A DNA stretch of 64,000 nucleotides from assembly GCA_020466095.1 (NCBI GenBank), contig CM035807.1:114247124-114311123 (forward strand), read 5' to 3'. The translations under genes and the position numbers were made by a program. Below are positions 11,242 through 22,709 of this stretch, in pieces. Position 1 is the stretch's first letter. The number at the start of each line of letters is the position of its first letter. The stretch comes from Chlorops oryzae. Its lineage: Eukaryota > Arthropoda > Insecta > Diptera > Chloropidae. The notes under the pieces are model-generated. The model had not been told where the DNA came from. It ran no database searches and saw nothing but the letters and a program-made list of their open reading frames with translations.

Positions 11242-11745
11242 TGCATTTTATTGAATAAATATTTTAAAAATGGATTTAAATTTAAATTTTGAACCATCCA
11301 CGGACGTAATTGAAATGACAAAATAATTTTTTAAATAAAAAAAAGTTCTAAAATACCCATAAAAGAAGAAATGTCAAAACAAATTTACTTAACGTTCAAA
11401 GCAAATAGCCACAGAGCCGCATTCTACTTAACATAACCCCAAAAAAAGCCATCGGATGGACTTCATCCTATTTGGTCATTCCGTTGTCGTGGGACTGCTT
11501 TCGCAATGCTTAAAAAGTTCTAAGATGACTAAATGTCTTATATGTCCTATTTTATAAACCAAATGAGAATTATACCGAACGAAAAGAAATGTAATTAAAC
11601 ATATTTCCTTTTAAATCAACCAAAAATGTTGTTGACTCAACCATTTTTCTTATGAAATTTTTGCTCTGCTCGAAAATCAAAAGGACTGTGAATAACAATG
11701 CGCCCTTTAAAAAAAATCATGGTTAATTTCGCTCAGTGTAGAAGA

Positions 11746-12258
11746 AAAAAACCAACTAAGTTGTCTCTTGGCGGCTTCGATTATCGCTAAAAAATGTAAA
11801 TTTTTATACCGCTGTGAAAATAGAGCTTCACAGACGAATAATAAAAAAAATAAAAAATAAAAAAATAAAAAAAGGCAATGCAGCAAAGTTCAGCAAACGA
11901 CTGCGCATGGGTGCAGCATTAAGATCGATTGGCAGCACTGGCAGGTTCGTTCGCAATTGCACGTGTGGCCGCGTTGACATTCTCGGTTAACGTTTGGCGC
12001 CTAAATTATACCAAAAACTCTTGACAATTAAAATCTTTTTTTCGTTATAGGTCAGAGGCAACAAAATGTTGATAGCAAATTTTGAGAATTAAATTTTTTT
12101 TTTTTGCTATTTTTGTCAGAGTGCTAACAAATTAATGTTGATAGTCTTTGGCTTAAGAAGGATTCTTTTATTTTCTTTATTGTTTGCAAATTTTCTTTGT
12201 CTTGCATGCTGGTAAATTTGAAGTGACTCATTTTGAGGAGCCATAAAAAGGAACTTAC
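11746..12258. other. spire intron next to exon 12259
   Basis: A short GC-richer patch at 11880-12000 lies in otherwise AT-rich sequence. No ORF or RNA recognised. Confidence 0.5.
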
Positions 12259-12356
12259 CTCAAGCACATGGTCGAATACTTTGGTATCACAAAATTTATC
12301 GTTCTCTTCATTTTCGTCGGCAATGCCTTCGTCTATATTGTCGTCGTCGTTCATTT
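12259..12356 (-). CDS. spir: spire exon: acidic insert of the KIND domain
   Basis: Second spire exon in the window. The acceptor is ctctcttttcag just above 12356 and the donor is GAG|gtaagt at 12258. At 98 nt it enters with two bases, which complete a Glu codon with the lone G left by the 14254-14395 exon, and leaves in phase 0. It encodes 32 residues rich in Asp and Glu, including DDDNIDEGIADENEEND, then FCDTKVFDHVLE. Human SPIRE1 has a comparable acidic loop (NDEGYEAADEGLGDEDE) before the helix that runs into CAAHLP, so position and composition agree with the family. An in-frame ATG lies near its 5' end but is internal, not a start. The 3' neighbour is 9.3 kb away across an intron full of transposons. 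Confidence 0.92.
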
Positions 12357-13060
12357 CTGAAAAGAGAGCATAAGGAATCAAATTATTGACGAACGTTCTG
12401 GGGATAATGCGAACAGAATGTTAACAACAACAAAAACAATAATAATAATAATAATAATAACAAAATATCGTGGGAATATTTTTGTTCTTAAAAAAGTTCT
12501 CAAGTCTGGAGTGCAAACGGAAGAGGAATTCGCAACTTTGAACGGGTTTTTGAGTGGAACAAGGAAAAGGATGAACAGGAAACATAAATTAAGATATAAT
12601 GAAGAGTGAAGTGGAAGCGTTAAAACATCATCATTGATCGAAGGCATAATAAATATTTTTCTTGTTCTTTTTCCCAGCTGACCGCTTTGAGGATAATTAT
12701 TGAGACTGAGGTGTTTGCACTGGAGTCGATTAATGCTCGGTCTCTTGCTGTTAATTATAGGATTAATGGCATCAATGGCTGTGTTCGTTGAAATGAACTT
12801 ATTCCTTTTTTCTTTTTTTTGTTCTCAATTATTTGTATGGGGATGGTGGGACCAAAGACCTTAATAACTAGAAAAAGTTATAAGGTCTTTGGTGGGACTG
12901 AGTCGAGTACGAAAGATCACTGCTTTTGAGAAGGTTTTTGGAAAGGCAATTAAGCTTCGCCGATGATCGTATCAGCATACACTGGATATTGAGATCCTTC
13001 CCTTTTATTAAGATGCATGGAATATTTGAATTTTTGACCAGAAGTTAAATGAACTGTAAC
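12357..13060. other. spire intron between the first two visible exons, left part
   Basis: A (AAT)n run at 12436-12460. A GGTCTTTGGTGGGAC/ACCAAAGACCTT inverted pair occurs near 12850-12895. No gene. Confidence 0.5.
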
Positions 13061-13682
13061 CAGTGCTCGGACTTGAAAATTTTTAAAGGTGGTAGATTTT
13101 TAAAGAGTGGTAGATTTTTTATAAAAGTGGCAGATTTTTAAAAAAGTGGGAGATTTTTTATAAATGTGGTAGATTTTTATAAAAAGGGGTAGATATTTAT
13201 AAAAGTGGTATATTTTTATAAAAAGTTGGTATATTTTTATAAAAAGTACATAGTAGATTTTTATAAAAAGTGGTCAATTTTAAAGAAGTGGTAGATTTTT
13301 ATAAAAAAGTGGTAGATTTTTTAAAAAGTGGTAGATTTTTATAAAAAGTGGTAGATTTAAAATTTGTTTAAAATGATAATACAATATATTACATCTGATC
13401 ATGTAGAAATTTGGAAAACAATTGTTTTAGGTATTTTCTCTTGTTATAAAAAAAATGTGTCAATATTTTGAATGTCGTTAAACACCAATACTGCCATTTT
13501 TGACAACATTCTGACAACCATATTTTTTGTGTTCTCAATTATTCTAAATGACCATAAAATAAATAAAACTAATTAATAAATAGCTAAAAAAAAGTGGTAG
13601 ATTTGGACTAGCGTGGTAGAAGTGGTAGAAAGTGCAAAATAGTGTTAGATCTACCACTAAAGTGGTAGAAGTCCGAGCACTG
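13061..13682. mobile_element. hAT-like MITE, copy B2, with 8-bp target duplication
   Basis: Ends CAGTGCTCGGACTT / AAGTCCGAGCACTG are perfect inverted repeats. Flanks ACTGTAAC (13053-13060) and GCTGTAAC (13683-13690) agree at seven of eight bases, the duplication length of the hAT superfamily. 622 bp, noncoding. The left third (13090-13360) is a tandem array of a unit of about 20 bp, GTGGTAGATTTTTATAAAAA. Confidence 0.85.
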
Positions 13683-13690
13683 GCTGTAAC

Positions 13691-14253
13691 CCTGGATTGC
13701 ATGATATAAAAAATATGTGGGAACATTTTTTTTATATCGCATTAAATGGCTTCATAAAGCCTTCAAACATAATTTGATATCATTTTTCATCAAAAAGTAC
13801 CTATAGCTCAATTTTTTTTTGGCAGACACCATATATGGTTTCGTGTGCGATAGAGGGTTAAACAAATTTCAACCACAAAAAGTGTTTAAGAACATTAAAA
13901 ACCACCAAGTTTCTCGACAAAAGACCAGAGTCTGGGATACGATAATAATCAGGGCAATCACAAATATTTAAATTGAACCCTAAAAGTATGCACGTCAATA
14001 TTTAAGACAAAACTTATTAATTTATGGGTAGGTGTTTGCCTATGGAACTTAGTTCCAGTATTTTCTTGATCGGAAAAATTTCATAATATTCCTCTGAACC
14101 TGGGTATAAATAGGCGTCATTTGAAGAAAACAACAAAGTTCCAGCATCGGAAACATCCCAAAATATTGAGATGTATATTTTTAGGGCTGAATTTAAATAT
14201 TTGTGGTTGCCCTGATAATAATAATAATTCGAAAAATGTATTTCTCTTCTCAC
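13691..14253. other. spire intron between the first two visible exons, right part
   Basis: AT-rich intron sequence between the B2 element and exon 14254. No gene or repeat recognised. Confidence 0.5.
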
Positions 14254-14395
14254 CATTTGAATCACTTAAATCGTCTTCGTCTGGAGTCATGTGCGTTATA
14301 AGGTCCTCCAATTCTTCTGAGATATTACATTGTTCGTATTCCAGCAGATTATAGTCCAAGCCGGCATAGATAATTACAGCTAGGCTGTGTAAGAT
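14254..14395 (-). CDS. spir: spire exon: middle of the KIND domain
   Basis: Coding exon of the actin nucleator Spire. The minus-strand acceptor is a T/C tract ending ccccag at 14396-14398, and the donor is G|gtgaga at 14253. It is 142 nt, entering in phase 0 and leaving one base, and reads 47 residues from ILHSLAVIIYAGLDYNLLEY through SEELEDLITHM to an acidic DEDDLSDSN end. This follows the KIND signature of Spir proteins (human SPIRE1 has ESLGIIIYKALDYGL followed by LSPPLEQLIDHM, from memory). KIND binds the tail of Cappuccino/formins, so Spire and formin cooperate in building actin filaments. A nearer acag further inside the exon (about 14385) was rejected because it gives stop codons in the phase required by the next exon. 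Its upstream partner must end in phase 0. Sure of the family; symbol by homology. Confidence 0.93.
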
Positions 14396-15717
14396 CTGGG
14401 GAAAAAAAAATTAAGAACAAAAACATAATTATTTATTAATTGCCCCAAAATAATTCATGTTATTTAGAAGCCATTCAAGTGAATTGAAGTACTCTACTCA
14501 AAATGACAGTCAAAATCTCATGCAATTAAATTTTGATTCCGCGTTAGATTACCTTCATAGAATTCAAAAAAAAAAAAAAATCTCGAATAGAAAAAACCTT
14601 GATTACGTCAAAATGAATCACGATTAAGATTGAAGTGCTCAAGACTGATTTAAAATAAAGATACACCTGTTGAATGATGAGAAGATGTTTGAACTTGTCT
14701 TCAAATAATAAAGAAAAAAAATTGAAAAAAATTAATCTTTATGAAGGCAACTTTCGCTTTTATTACCGCCATCCTAAAATCATCACAAGCATCAAAATAA
14801 GTTGAATTAAAAAGCGAAAGAGTTAGAGAAGGAGAAAAAAGAGTCATAAATGACTGAGGGGCAAAATTTCGGCGGATTATTGGATTTCCTACACGGAGGC
14901 GCCAAAAATCCAATGACTATGAACGCCTCCTACACAAGATCCCAACGAGGCGCGTTAAGATATCAAAAGTTAAGAAAAAAAGAAACAGAAAAATAGACAA
15001 AAATATTTTTTGCTTCAAAAAAATCGTTTGGCGTTGGTATTTAATACTTCAAATGGCATTTCAAGCATGAATGATATGAGAGAATTGTCTTGTGCACCTT
15101 CAGCCGGTGTGCTGCTAACTGTTGAAGTGGAAGTCATTGGTTTTTCTGAACAAAAACTAAGCATTAATACTGCTTTTTTTTTTGCTCTAAGCTCAGTACT
15201 TGCCGACGCGACGAGGAAACACACACGACTCGGGTACATAGTTTTGATAATCGCAATGAAATCTCAGAGGCAACATTGGGCAAACAGTGAGTGCAGGTTT
15301 CTTGGTATGTAATGCATGCCATTCAACCTGTTGCCGCGACGATAATGTTGTAGAAAGTTTTTATAATATTTATGCCACTTTTTTCCCCCACCTGCCGACT
15401 ATTTCCAATGAAAACATCTTCCAGAGAGGGCGGCGGCAGGTTTTTCTCAATTTTCTTTTGCCTTTTTTTATTCGGAAAAACTTCTTTTTCTCTGGTAGAA
15501 TTTTTGGTGTAACAAATCCATTTGATACGCCTTTAATTTATATAGGTTTTTGCATTTAACCCTCTTATTCCTGGCTCTGACTCTAGACGGAATTTTTCGA
15601 ACAAAATACCAACAAAAAAAAACTAATAATAATTATTTCAGATTCATGTTTTTCTACCCAAAATTAGTTATATCTGAGCTTTTCATAAAAAAAAATTGTG
15701 GCATTAGAGGGTTAATG
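14396..15717. other. upstream spire intron, contains a weak candidate exon
   Basis: AT-rich. Apart from the candidate at 15044-15159 nothing is recognised. The direct repeat starts at 15718. Confidence 0.5.
15044..15159 (-). CDS. weak candidate exon upstream of the first spire exon
   Basis: On the minus strand a pyrimidine-rich tagtttttgttcag acceptor is followed by an open stretch with a Ser/Thr-rich, non-repetitive reading, MTSTSTVSSTPAEGAQ then DNSLISFMLEMPFE. A possible donor GAA|gtatta would leave phase 0, which is what the spire exon 14254-14395 needs. The donor is poor (T at +5). Without splicing, the frame runs on 11 codons past the possible donor to a TGA. The sequence is not recognisable as KIND, but that part of the domain is variable. 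It could equally be chance. A transcript would settle it. Confidence 0.3.
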
Positions 15718-15941
15718 TTTAAAAGAAAAGATTTTTAAGCTTGCCTTGTGAAGTTTTCCTCCAAAAAGCTGTGATATCCTCCTCTTAAAGAGAACTTTTT
15801 TTTCTTCAAAAATAAATCAATGAATTCCCCCGGGGATTTTTATGCCTAGAAATTTTACTCTGCGGAAAAAGGAAGTGTTCTGGGTATTCATGCAATGCAA
15901 CCCCTTGCAATAAGGAATATAGAAAAATTATTTTTAAATTT

Positions 15942-16003
15942 TACACTGAGAAAAATTTTTGCAAAAACAAGAAAACAAAAATTTAACTATTTTTTTCAGT
16001 GTA
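15942..16003. mobile_element. 62-bp TA-bounded mini inverted unit U1
   Basis: TA-CACTGAGAAAAATT...ATTTTTTTCAGTG-TA, 62 bp including both TA. Confidence 0.65.
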
Positions 16004-16317
16004 TTTCAGTTTCTGTAAGACCTTTTGAATGTTTTAAAAAAATACCTTGTTTTATTAACAATAAGTCACCGTTTGTTTCATCTTTTTATCTTTATTATTT
16101 CTGGAGATATTAAATTTTTAAAAACATGCCGTATGAGTAAAGTGTTTTGTAATCATTTTCGACATTTGTACTGGATATTAGTACTAGAGCATCTATGTGC
16201 ACTTTTAATTTTTTGAATATCTCACTGTTGCGCCATTTAATTTGAATGAAAATTTTTTTTATGAAAAGAAAAATTCTTAGAGTATTTAAAAAAATTGCAG
16301 ACGCGGCAAACTGGAAA

Positions 16318-16379
16318 TACACTGAAAAAAATTTTAAGAATTATCTTTTTAGCTTTGTGGGAAAAATTTTTTCAGTGTA
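16318..16379. mobile_element. 62-bp mini inverted unit U2
   Basis: TA-CACTGAAAAAAATT...TTTTTTCAGTG-TA, 62 bp; first half of a 120-bp tandem with U3. Confidence 0.65.
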
Positions 16380-16437
16380 AAAATTAAAAAAATTTTTTTT
16401 TGATTTCCTGTTATATTAGCAATCGGAAAACTGGAAA

Positions 16438-16499
16438 TACACTGAAAAAAATTGTTAAAATTATCTTTTTAGTTTTGTGAAAAAAAATTTTTCAGTGTA
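16438..16499. mobile_element. 62-bp mini inverted unit U3
   Basis: Same ends and length as U2, 120 bp further on; the CTGGAAATA flank and the TGATTTCCTGTTATATTA spacer are also duplicated. Confidence 0.65.
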
Positions 16500-16829
16500 A
16501 AAATTAAAAAAATTTTTTTTTGATTTCCTGTTATATTACACGGCAAATGGCCAAAAAATGTATTTGTTATTTTGAAAATTTCATGTAAATAAAATTTTTT
16601 TCCTTTATTAGACATTTGTTATTCTTATCTTAATTAGTTTTTGAGATATAAAAATTTGAAAAAAAGCTTATTAAAAAAGGATTTTCAAGGATATTTCAAG
16701 GACCGTTCAAAATAAAAATCGAAAAAGTAGTCTCCACAGTGTTTTTAGATGGCACCTATCGAAAAATCAACAAAATTTAAAAATTCCTTTCATGGCATGC
16801 CTTTGCTTAACCCGCCAGATCCTTATGAA

Positions 16830-19800
16830 TATGTAAAATGGATTTTGGAAGGCTTAGTGAATTGCCCAAATATTTTCAAAAATTTTTAATCAAGCGTTAT
16901 TTTTTTTATATTCAACCGATTCCAAATATTCTCGGGGAGTTTTTCCCAGCGGGTTTGAAAAATTGTTCCCTTTCTGAACACAATTTTGAAGGGAATATAA
17001 AAGAAGATTTCGTCTTTAGAAGGCTAAACTACATAGGGAAAAGTGCATTAAGATCCCCTGAAAAATTCAAAAATAATTATTTGTAAGCTGGAGTAATTTG
17101 GGGAACAAATTTTATTGTAAAGTAATTAACTCTCAGTCAAAACTAGACCCCGGTTTTTGATGTCCGAAATGATCGGAAAATCCAATTTTTATCCTACTGA
17201 AGGAAAGCGTGAAAATCAAAGCAAAACGTATCAACGTTGTTTGTGTGCTCAAGAAAGCAGAGCTCAAGTCCACATGTTTTTCCGCTCTGATTCTTCAACA
17301 TCATTTATTCATCTCTAGCGTGGTGGCAGTGAATAAAATTTATTTATTCAGACACGCTGAAATGCTGACAAACTGAGCTGAATTTGCAAATCCGACATTA
17401 GCATTGTTTTCCACAGCATCCAAGACCTTTGAATAAGAAATCTTTCAATATGTCTTCAAGGTTCTGAGCATTAGTTTTTTTTTTTACGATCTATTTTTAT
17501 GTTAATTGCCAGAGCCAGTAACCGCTATAAAGATTTATTTTTTTCCTTTAAAAATTTCACTCAAATCTCATTGAATTAATCATTCATTCATTATCGTCTT
17601 TTTTTTTTGTTGTCCAGGAAAGTAAATTTCAGTCGAACGTCCGGATCGATTGCGAATCATTTTGAACGATTTTTCGACTTCCTTTCGGCGCAATCGAAAT
17701 TGCTTTCGATGTTGAGCAGACTTTTAGAGTGGCTTTTAACCCTTTTCGTGCGAGTGAGCGAATGTGTGTGTGTGTGTTTGTTGGTCCAACATCGATGGCG
17801 TCAAATATCTTTCCCAGCAAATAGTGAATGAGAAAACCCGAGTAAGTAGTTCAATGGGAGTGGAGATCGAACAAAGGTTGTGGGTGTAGCAGAAGAGAAA
17901 CAAAGAAAAAAAAAAAAAATAAATAAAAAATGAAGAAAAATTTATTCAGAAAAAGAATTGCGGAATATTGCGATAAGTCACGCTCAAAAATGGAAATCAT
18001 TTTCGCAAAAGCCATTAAGAACTAATGCCCAGAGACGATGCAGCATAATAGGGCCAAAATCATAGTTCCTCAAGAGGGGGCATTATTGCGAATAGTCCAA
18101 AGTATTACCCAGCGAATTGACCCAGTTCACACGTCGAGGCAAAGAGAACGAACGCGTGTGGAAAACCAAAAAAAAAAAAAAAAAGGCGGAAAAAACACAA
18201 AGAGTGACAAGAAGAAAATTATGAATAAAAATAAATGAAAAGAGCAACGAAAACTGTCAAAACTGAAAAACAATCTTAGACGTTCGGGCAGACACAACGC
18301 AGCATGATGATGATGAAGACATGAAGTCGAAACTGGCCGAGGCACAGTATGTGGTGCAAGCGGTACTATCCAGTACGAAATTTAGGTACCATGAGCATAC
18401 ATGAGCGCTTCAGATTTTAATTTCATTTATGCAAAAAAAAATGTAAGAAGTCACCGGAGTATTCATCAAGATACGACAGAGAGATAGTGAGAGAGTGAGA
18501 GAGAGAGACATAAACAAACATGTTGGTTTTGTTTTACTTTCCCCCATGACACGAAAATTGTTTGCTCCGCTCCAACGTTAGAAAGAAACAAGTTGTTTGG
18601 GTCAGGTCTGCCATAGCGAGAAGAGCACACATGCAAATATGTATCCATTTTCACATATGCACATATGCACATACGTTTGCGAAGGCAAAGGAGCCCAAAG
18701 GGGCATGTTAAATCGCATGTGGAATATCGCGATGTTGCACTGTCGCGACAAAATGCAACGGCAAGCCTTCCCAACTATCTATCAAGTAAACAATAAAAAT
18801 CAAGAAATCTAGGTCAAACACGATTTTTCATGTGAGCTGCTCTCTTGCAAGAAGTAACAACAATCGCGCGTCTGCATAAAAAATAAATTTTCCTTTTTTT
18901 TTTTCGTTTTCTTTAAATTTTCATTAATGAAAGCAAAACAAAATGCGATTCTCTACGTGGACAGAAGACAGAAAACACACAAAGACAAGTGTTGCCAGCG
19001 CATTGCATTCGAAGCACCCAAAGCCATTTTGCCACACACACGTTTTCCAATTTTTTCGCATTTTCCGAAACGGCCGAAAATGCACAGCATTCGTTAGGGT
19101 CCCACGGCGCGGTGTGTTGCGCTTCGTCTTTCCAGCTACCCGAGGCGGTAAACGGTCAATGGCCAAACAATAGATTTATTGCATAGACGGCTTGGAGAAC
19201 ACCGCCGCGGACGGCTGGTGCGCTCTTGAGAGTATTCAAATTGCGAAGGAAGGACAACGGCACGGTTAGATTTTAATGCCAAGACATCCTAAAATTTTGC
19301 AGTCGTAAATGAAAAAAAAAAGGAAATCTCTCATGGAAAGGTTAATTGATCATTGGAAAATCAATTAAAATTAGAAAACATAAATCGTTAACCCTGCGGG
19401 GATAAATGGGAAAAAATAAAAAATAAATGGAGTTTCCTGGGAAAGTTAAAGCGGCATGGCATGTTCTTGCAATAGAGAACGTAATACTTTATCAGGGAAT
19501 GAGCTTGATCACAAATAAGAACATAAACTCTTGTGGAACTAGACGAAACTATAGTCGATTTTTTATGTGGAGTTGCTCTATAAGGAATTCTTCTCTAATG
19601 TGATTCGATACTGGGGCTTTTCCTTCATGGTTTCTGAGTATTTTGACTTTCTTAAAAAGAATTCTTTCAGTAGCGAAATTAATCTTTGTTCCCTTGAGCT
19701 ACGTTGTAGAGTACTGGCTATATTCTCGGGTTTCCATTTTTTTTGATGGGAACCGTTAATAGCTACCAACCCTTGGCGCTTAGACTTTAAGAATCTTATG

Positions 19801-19836
19801 AAGCCGAAACTTATGAGGAGCAATAGACGAAGGAGC
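16830..19836. other. single-copy-looking sequence between the two 1.1-kb repeats
   Basis: AT-rich with a (GT)n at 17764-17780, (GA)n around 18478-18506 and A-runs. A GC-richer patch at 18950-19260, with no ORF of recognisable family, is the only departure from background. Confidence 0.5.
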
Positions 19837-20055
19837 TTAAAAGAAAAGATTTTTAAGCTTGCCTTCTGAATTTTTCCTCGAAAAAGCTGTGATATCCTCT
19901 TTTTAAGAGAACTTTTTTCTTTTTCAAAAATTAATCAGTGAATATCCCCCGGGGATTTTTATCCCTAGAAACTTTACTCCGCGGAAAATGGAAGTGTTCT
20001 GAGTATTCATGCAACCCCTTGCAACAAGAAATATAGAAAATTTATTTTTAAATTT

Positions 20056-20117
20056 TACACTGAGAAAAATTTTTGCACAAAAAAGAAAACAAAAATTTAA
20101 CTATTTTTTTCAGTGTA
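20056..20117. mobile_element. 62-bp mini inverted unit U4
   Basis: Positional equivalent of U1; TA-CACTGAGAAAAATT...TTTTTTTCAGTG-TA. Confidence 0.65.
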
Positions 20118-20438
20118 TTTCAGTTTTTGAAAAAACTTTTGAATGTTTTAATAAAAATACCTTGTTTTATTAACAATAAGTCACCGTTTGTTTAATCTTT
20201 TTATAATAATTATTTCTGGAGATATTAAGTTTTTAAAAACATGCCGTATGAGTAATGTGTTTTGTATAATTTTCGTTCATTTGTACTGGATATTAGTACT
20301 AGAGCATCTATGTGCACTTTTAATTTTTTGAATATCTCACTGTTGCGCCATTTAATTTGAATGAAACTTTTTTTTTAAATGAAATTAAATACTTAGAGGT
20401 ATTTTTAAAAAAATTTTAGAGCGGCGGCAAACTGGAAA

Positions 20439-20500
20439 TACACTGAAAAAAATTGTTAAAATTATCTTTCTAGCTTTGTGAGAAAATTTTTCTTAGTGTA
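20439..20500. mobile_element. 62-bp mini inverted unit U5
   Basis: Equivalent of U2; the right end has one change (TTAGTG for TCAGTG). Confidence 0.6.
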
Positions 20501-20559
20501 AAATTAAAAAAAATTTTTTTTTTGATTTCCTGTTATATTAGAAATCGGAAAACTGGAAA

Positions 20560-20621
20560 TACACTGAAAAAAATTGTCAAAATTATGTATTTAGTTTTGT
20601 GGGAAAATTTTTCTCAGTGTA
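20560..20621. mobile_element. 62-bp mini inverted unit U6
   Basis: Equivalent of U3, 121 bp after U5; same 62-bp length. Confidence 0.65.
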
Positions 20622-20897
20622 AAAAATTAAAAAATTTTTTTTTTGATTTCCTGTTATATTAGCAATCGGCCAACGTTTGTTTCATCTTCTTATCTTAATT
20701 AGTTTTTGAGATATAAAATTTTGAAAAAAGGCTTATTAAAAAAGGATTTTCAAGGATATTTCAAGGACCGTTCAAAATTGAAATCTAAAAAGTAGTCTCC
20801 ACAGTGTTTTTAGAAAACGATCGAAAAATCAACAAAATTTAAAAATTCCATTCATGATGCCGCATGCCTTTGCTTAACCCTTGCCAGACCTTTTATG

Positions 20898-22709
20898 CAC
20901 ATTTCCTAGAGATCTTAGTTTCAGCATTTTCGTGATTAACTAAATTTCTCGAACTTTGTCAAAATGAAAATCAAAATTTTCCATCAGCGAATAAAAGTTA
21001 TTTTTTGATTTTTATTTTTTCCGGCAGTATTTTCTGAGTTTCATCTTTCTGTCAAAGAGTTAAAGTTACCTTTTAACGCTGTCGAATGAATTTTTGCCAG
21101 TGATAAGGACTCTTTGTCTTTTCTGAAGTACCTTTGTTTCATCGAGTCTTAATCATTCTAATAATGTTATAATATCAAGTCTTATCCAGGTACGCAGCCA
21201 GGGGGAATTTAAGGGGTTCGAACAACAATTCAATTATATTTTAATATTTTCCATACTCCTCAAAATTTCTACGGTCTTTGTTTATAAGTTTTGAAACATC
21301 CATTGGCTTTGGCGGTCTCAGAATTATCTCCAGTTTAAATACTGAAACCTTTTTTTAAAGAATTATTCCAAAAATAAATTGTGATTTCATTTCAATTTTT
21401 ATCCCATTCAAAAAACGTAGCGTAAAGTACCCCCCCAAAAAACAATGAAGTTTTCAAATTTTTTATTCATTGAGATTACTCCAACTCGTTGCAATGAAAC
21501 CTTAACGCAAAAAGTTGCTTTTCAACGGCAAACATAAATAAAGAAACTGCAACAATCATCAGCAGCAGCCAACAGCAAGACATCGCCATTGAGCTTCGAA
21601 TAAAGAAGCTAAAATTGTTTTATTTTCTCGTATATTTTTTTTTTGTTTCTTTCTTATTTTTTGTTGCGAAACATTTACCACCAGGGAATAACTAGTTTTT
21701 CCTAGAACGATCGGACAACAGAAGTCTGTATATATTCAACTGAATGGTTGGTATGTTGCGCATTCAGCAGGCAAAAGCAACATTATCACAACCAAACAAC
21801 AATGATTGTTGCGGGTCTTGAAAAGAAACTATTAAGGCACAGCAGCGACACAACAAAAACTCCACCAACAACAACCAAACCAACAAAAACACCACCAACA
21901 AAAACTCCAACAACAACAACAATGACAACAACAGCAACAACAATACCAACAACAACCAAAACAACAACAACAACATGTTGCTTTGAATGCAATTTTAAAC
22001 AGGAATCGAATGTATCGATGCGAATTGTTAAGACAGAGCCAGGAGACCCGTATCGGTGGTGCCGCCGATGCTGCTGCTGCTCTGGCTCGAGAGTACGAGT
22101 AAAAATTGTATTGCCGCAACATTCAACATTCTGAAAAGCGTGAAGATACTGTTAGCCAAATAGGCAGAGAGTAAAAGAAAATACATACATTCAACAATAA
22201 CAACAGGCGAGACGAGTTTTCTTCGTTGCACCGAGATTGCTGATTAAATATATAATAAAAGAGACTAGTTACAGGTTAGTCCGTCCGTCCGTCGGTCCAT
22301 ATGTTTGTATGCCTCTACGTACGTTAGAGTAAATAAACAAGCAAGAAGGCTTGGTATGGCGAGTTTGTTTTGGTCCCCTTCAGAAGGCTTTAGAAAACTT
22401 GTGCGGCGAGTGCGAATATTCTTTATTATTAGGTGGGTTGATTTGAAAGTTTGGAGACGCAGGTGGAAGAAACCAATGCACTCTACAGTGAAAGCTTCCG
22501 AATTTCCCATGGGATCGGCATTTTTTATTTTTTTGTGTCGTTTGTATTATCGAAATTTTTCATGGGAAAGATTTCAAAGATTTTAACCAACAAATAGTTT
22601 TTGTCAAGATGGTAATATGGCCTCTAAAAGAAGCTTTCCAGGTCCGAGAAATGCCCAAAAATGTTTGCCGAAAATGTAATTTTTATTTTAGATCCATTGA
22701 ATGGATATT
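20898..22709. other. intergenic or intronic stretch with a CAA-rich tract
   Basis: AT-rich to 21740. From 21845 to 21975 the plus strand is CAA/CCA/ACA triplets. Reading frames of Thr/Pro or Val/Leu come from this composition and have no domain. Confidence 0.55.
21845..21975. repeat. imperfect CAA-type trinucleotide repeat
   Basis: Runs of CAACAA, CCAACA and AAACTCC units for about 130 bp. Confidence 0.85.

Larger units (their letters stand above)
9617..11745. mobile_element. outer TA-flanked element with nested hAT-like insertions
   Basis: Ends resemble each other inverted: TACACAGAGAAAAAAATCAACC on the left and GGTTAATTTCGCTCAGTGTA on the right. Inside lie the 9759-11241 and 9869-10908 elements. 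Heavily decayed; borders approximate. Confidence 0.45.
15718..16829. repeat. 1.1-kb dispersed repeat, copy I1
   Basis: Matches 19837-20897 in the same orientation from TTAAAAGAAAAGATTTTTAA to TGCTTAACCC-GCCAGA. Contains a CCCCCGGGGATTTTTAT block, three 62-bp TA-bounded inverted units and a two-copy 120-bp tandem. No ORF of note. Confidence 0.88.
19837..20897. repeat. 1.1-kb dispersed repeat, copy I2
   Basis: Direct repeat of 15718-16829, 4.1 kb away, with the same inner order of blocks and many small indels. Confidence 0.88.

Noticed and set aside
14385..14395. Alternative acceptor acag|CCTAGC for the first spire exon
   Set aside because: Lacks a pyrimidine tract directly before it; the ccccag eleven bases upstream is better and gives a residue match (ILHSLAV) in the right phase.
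21748..22134. Thr/Pro-rich mucin-like reading
   Set aside because: Encoded by a CAA/CCA repeat; frames on the other strand are equally open (Val/Leu).
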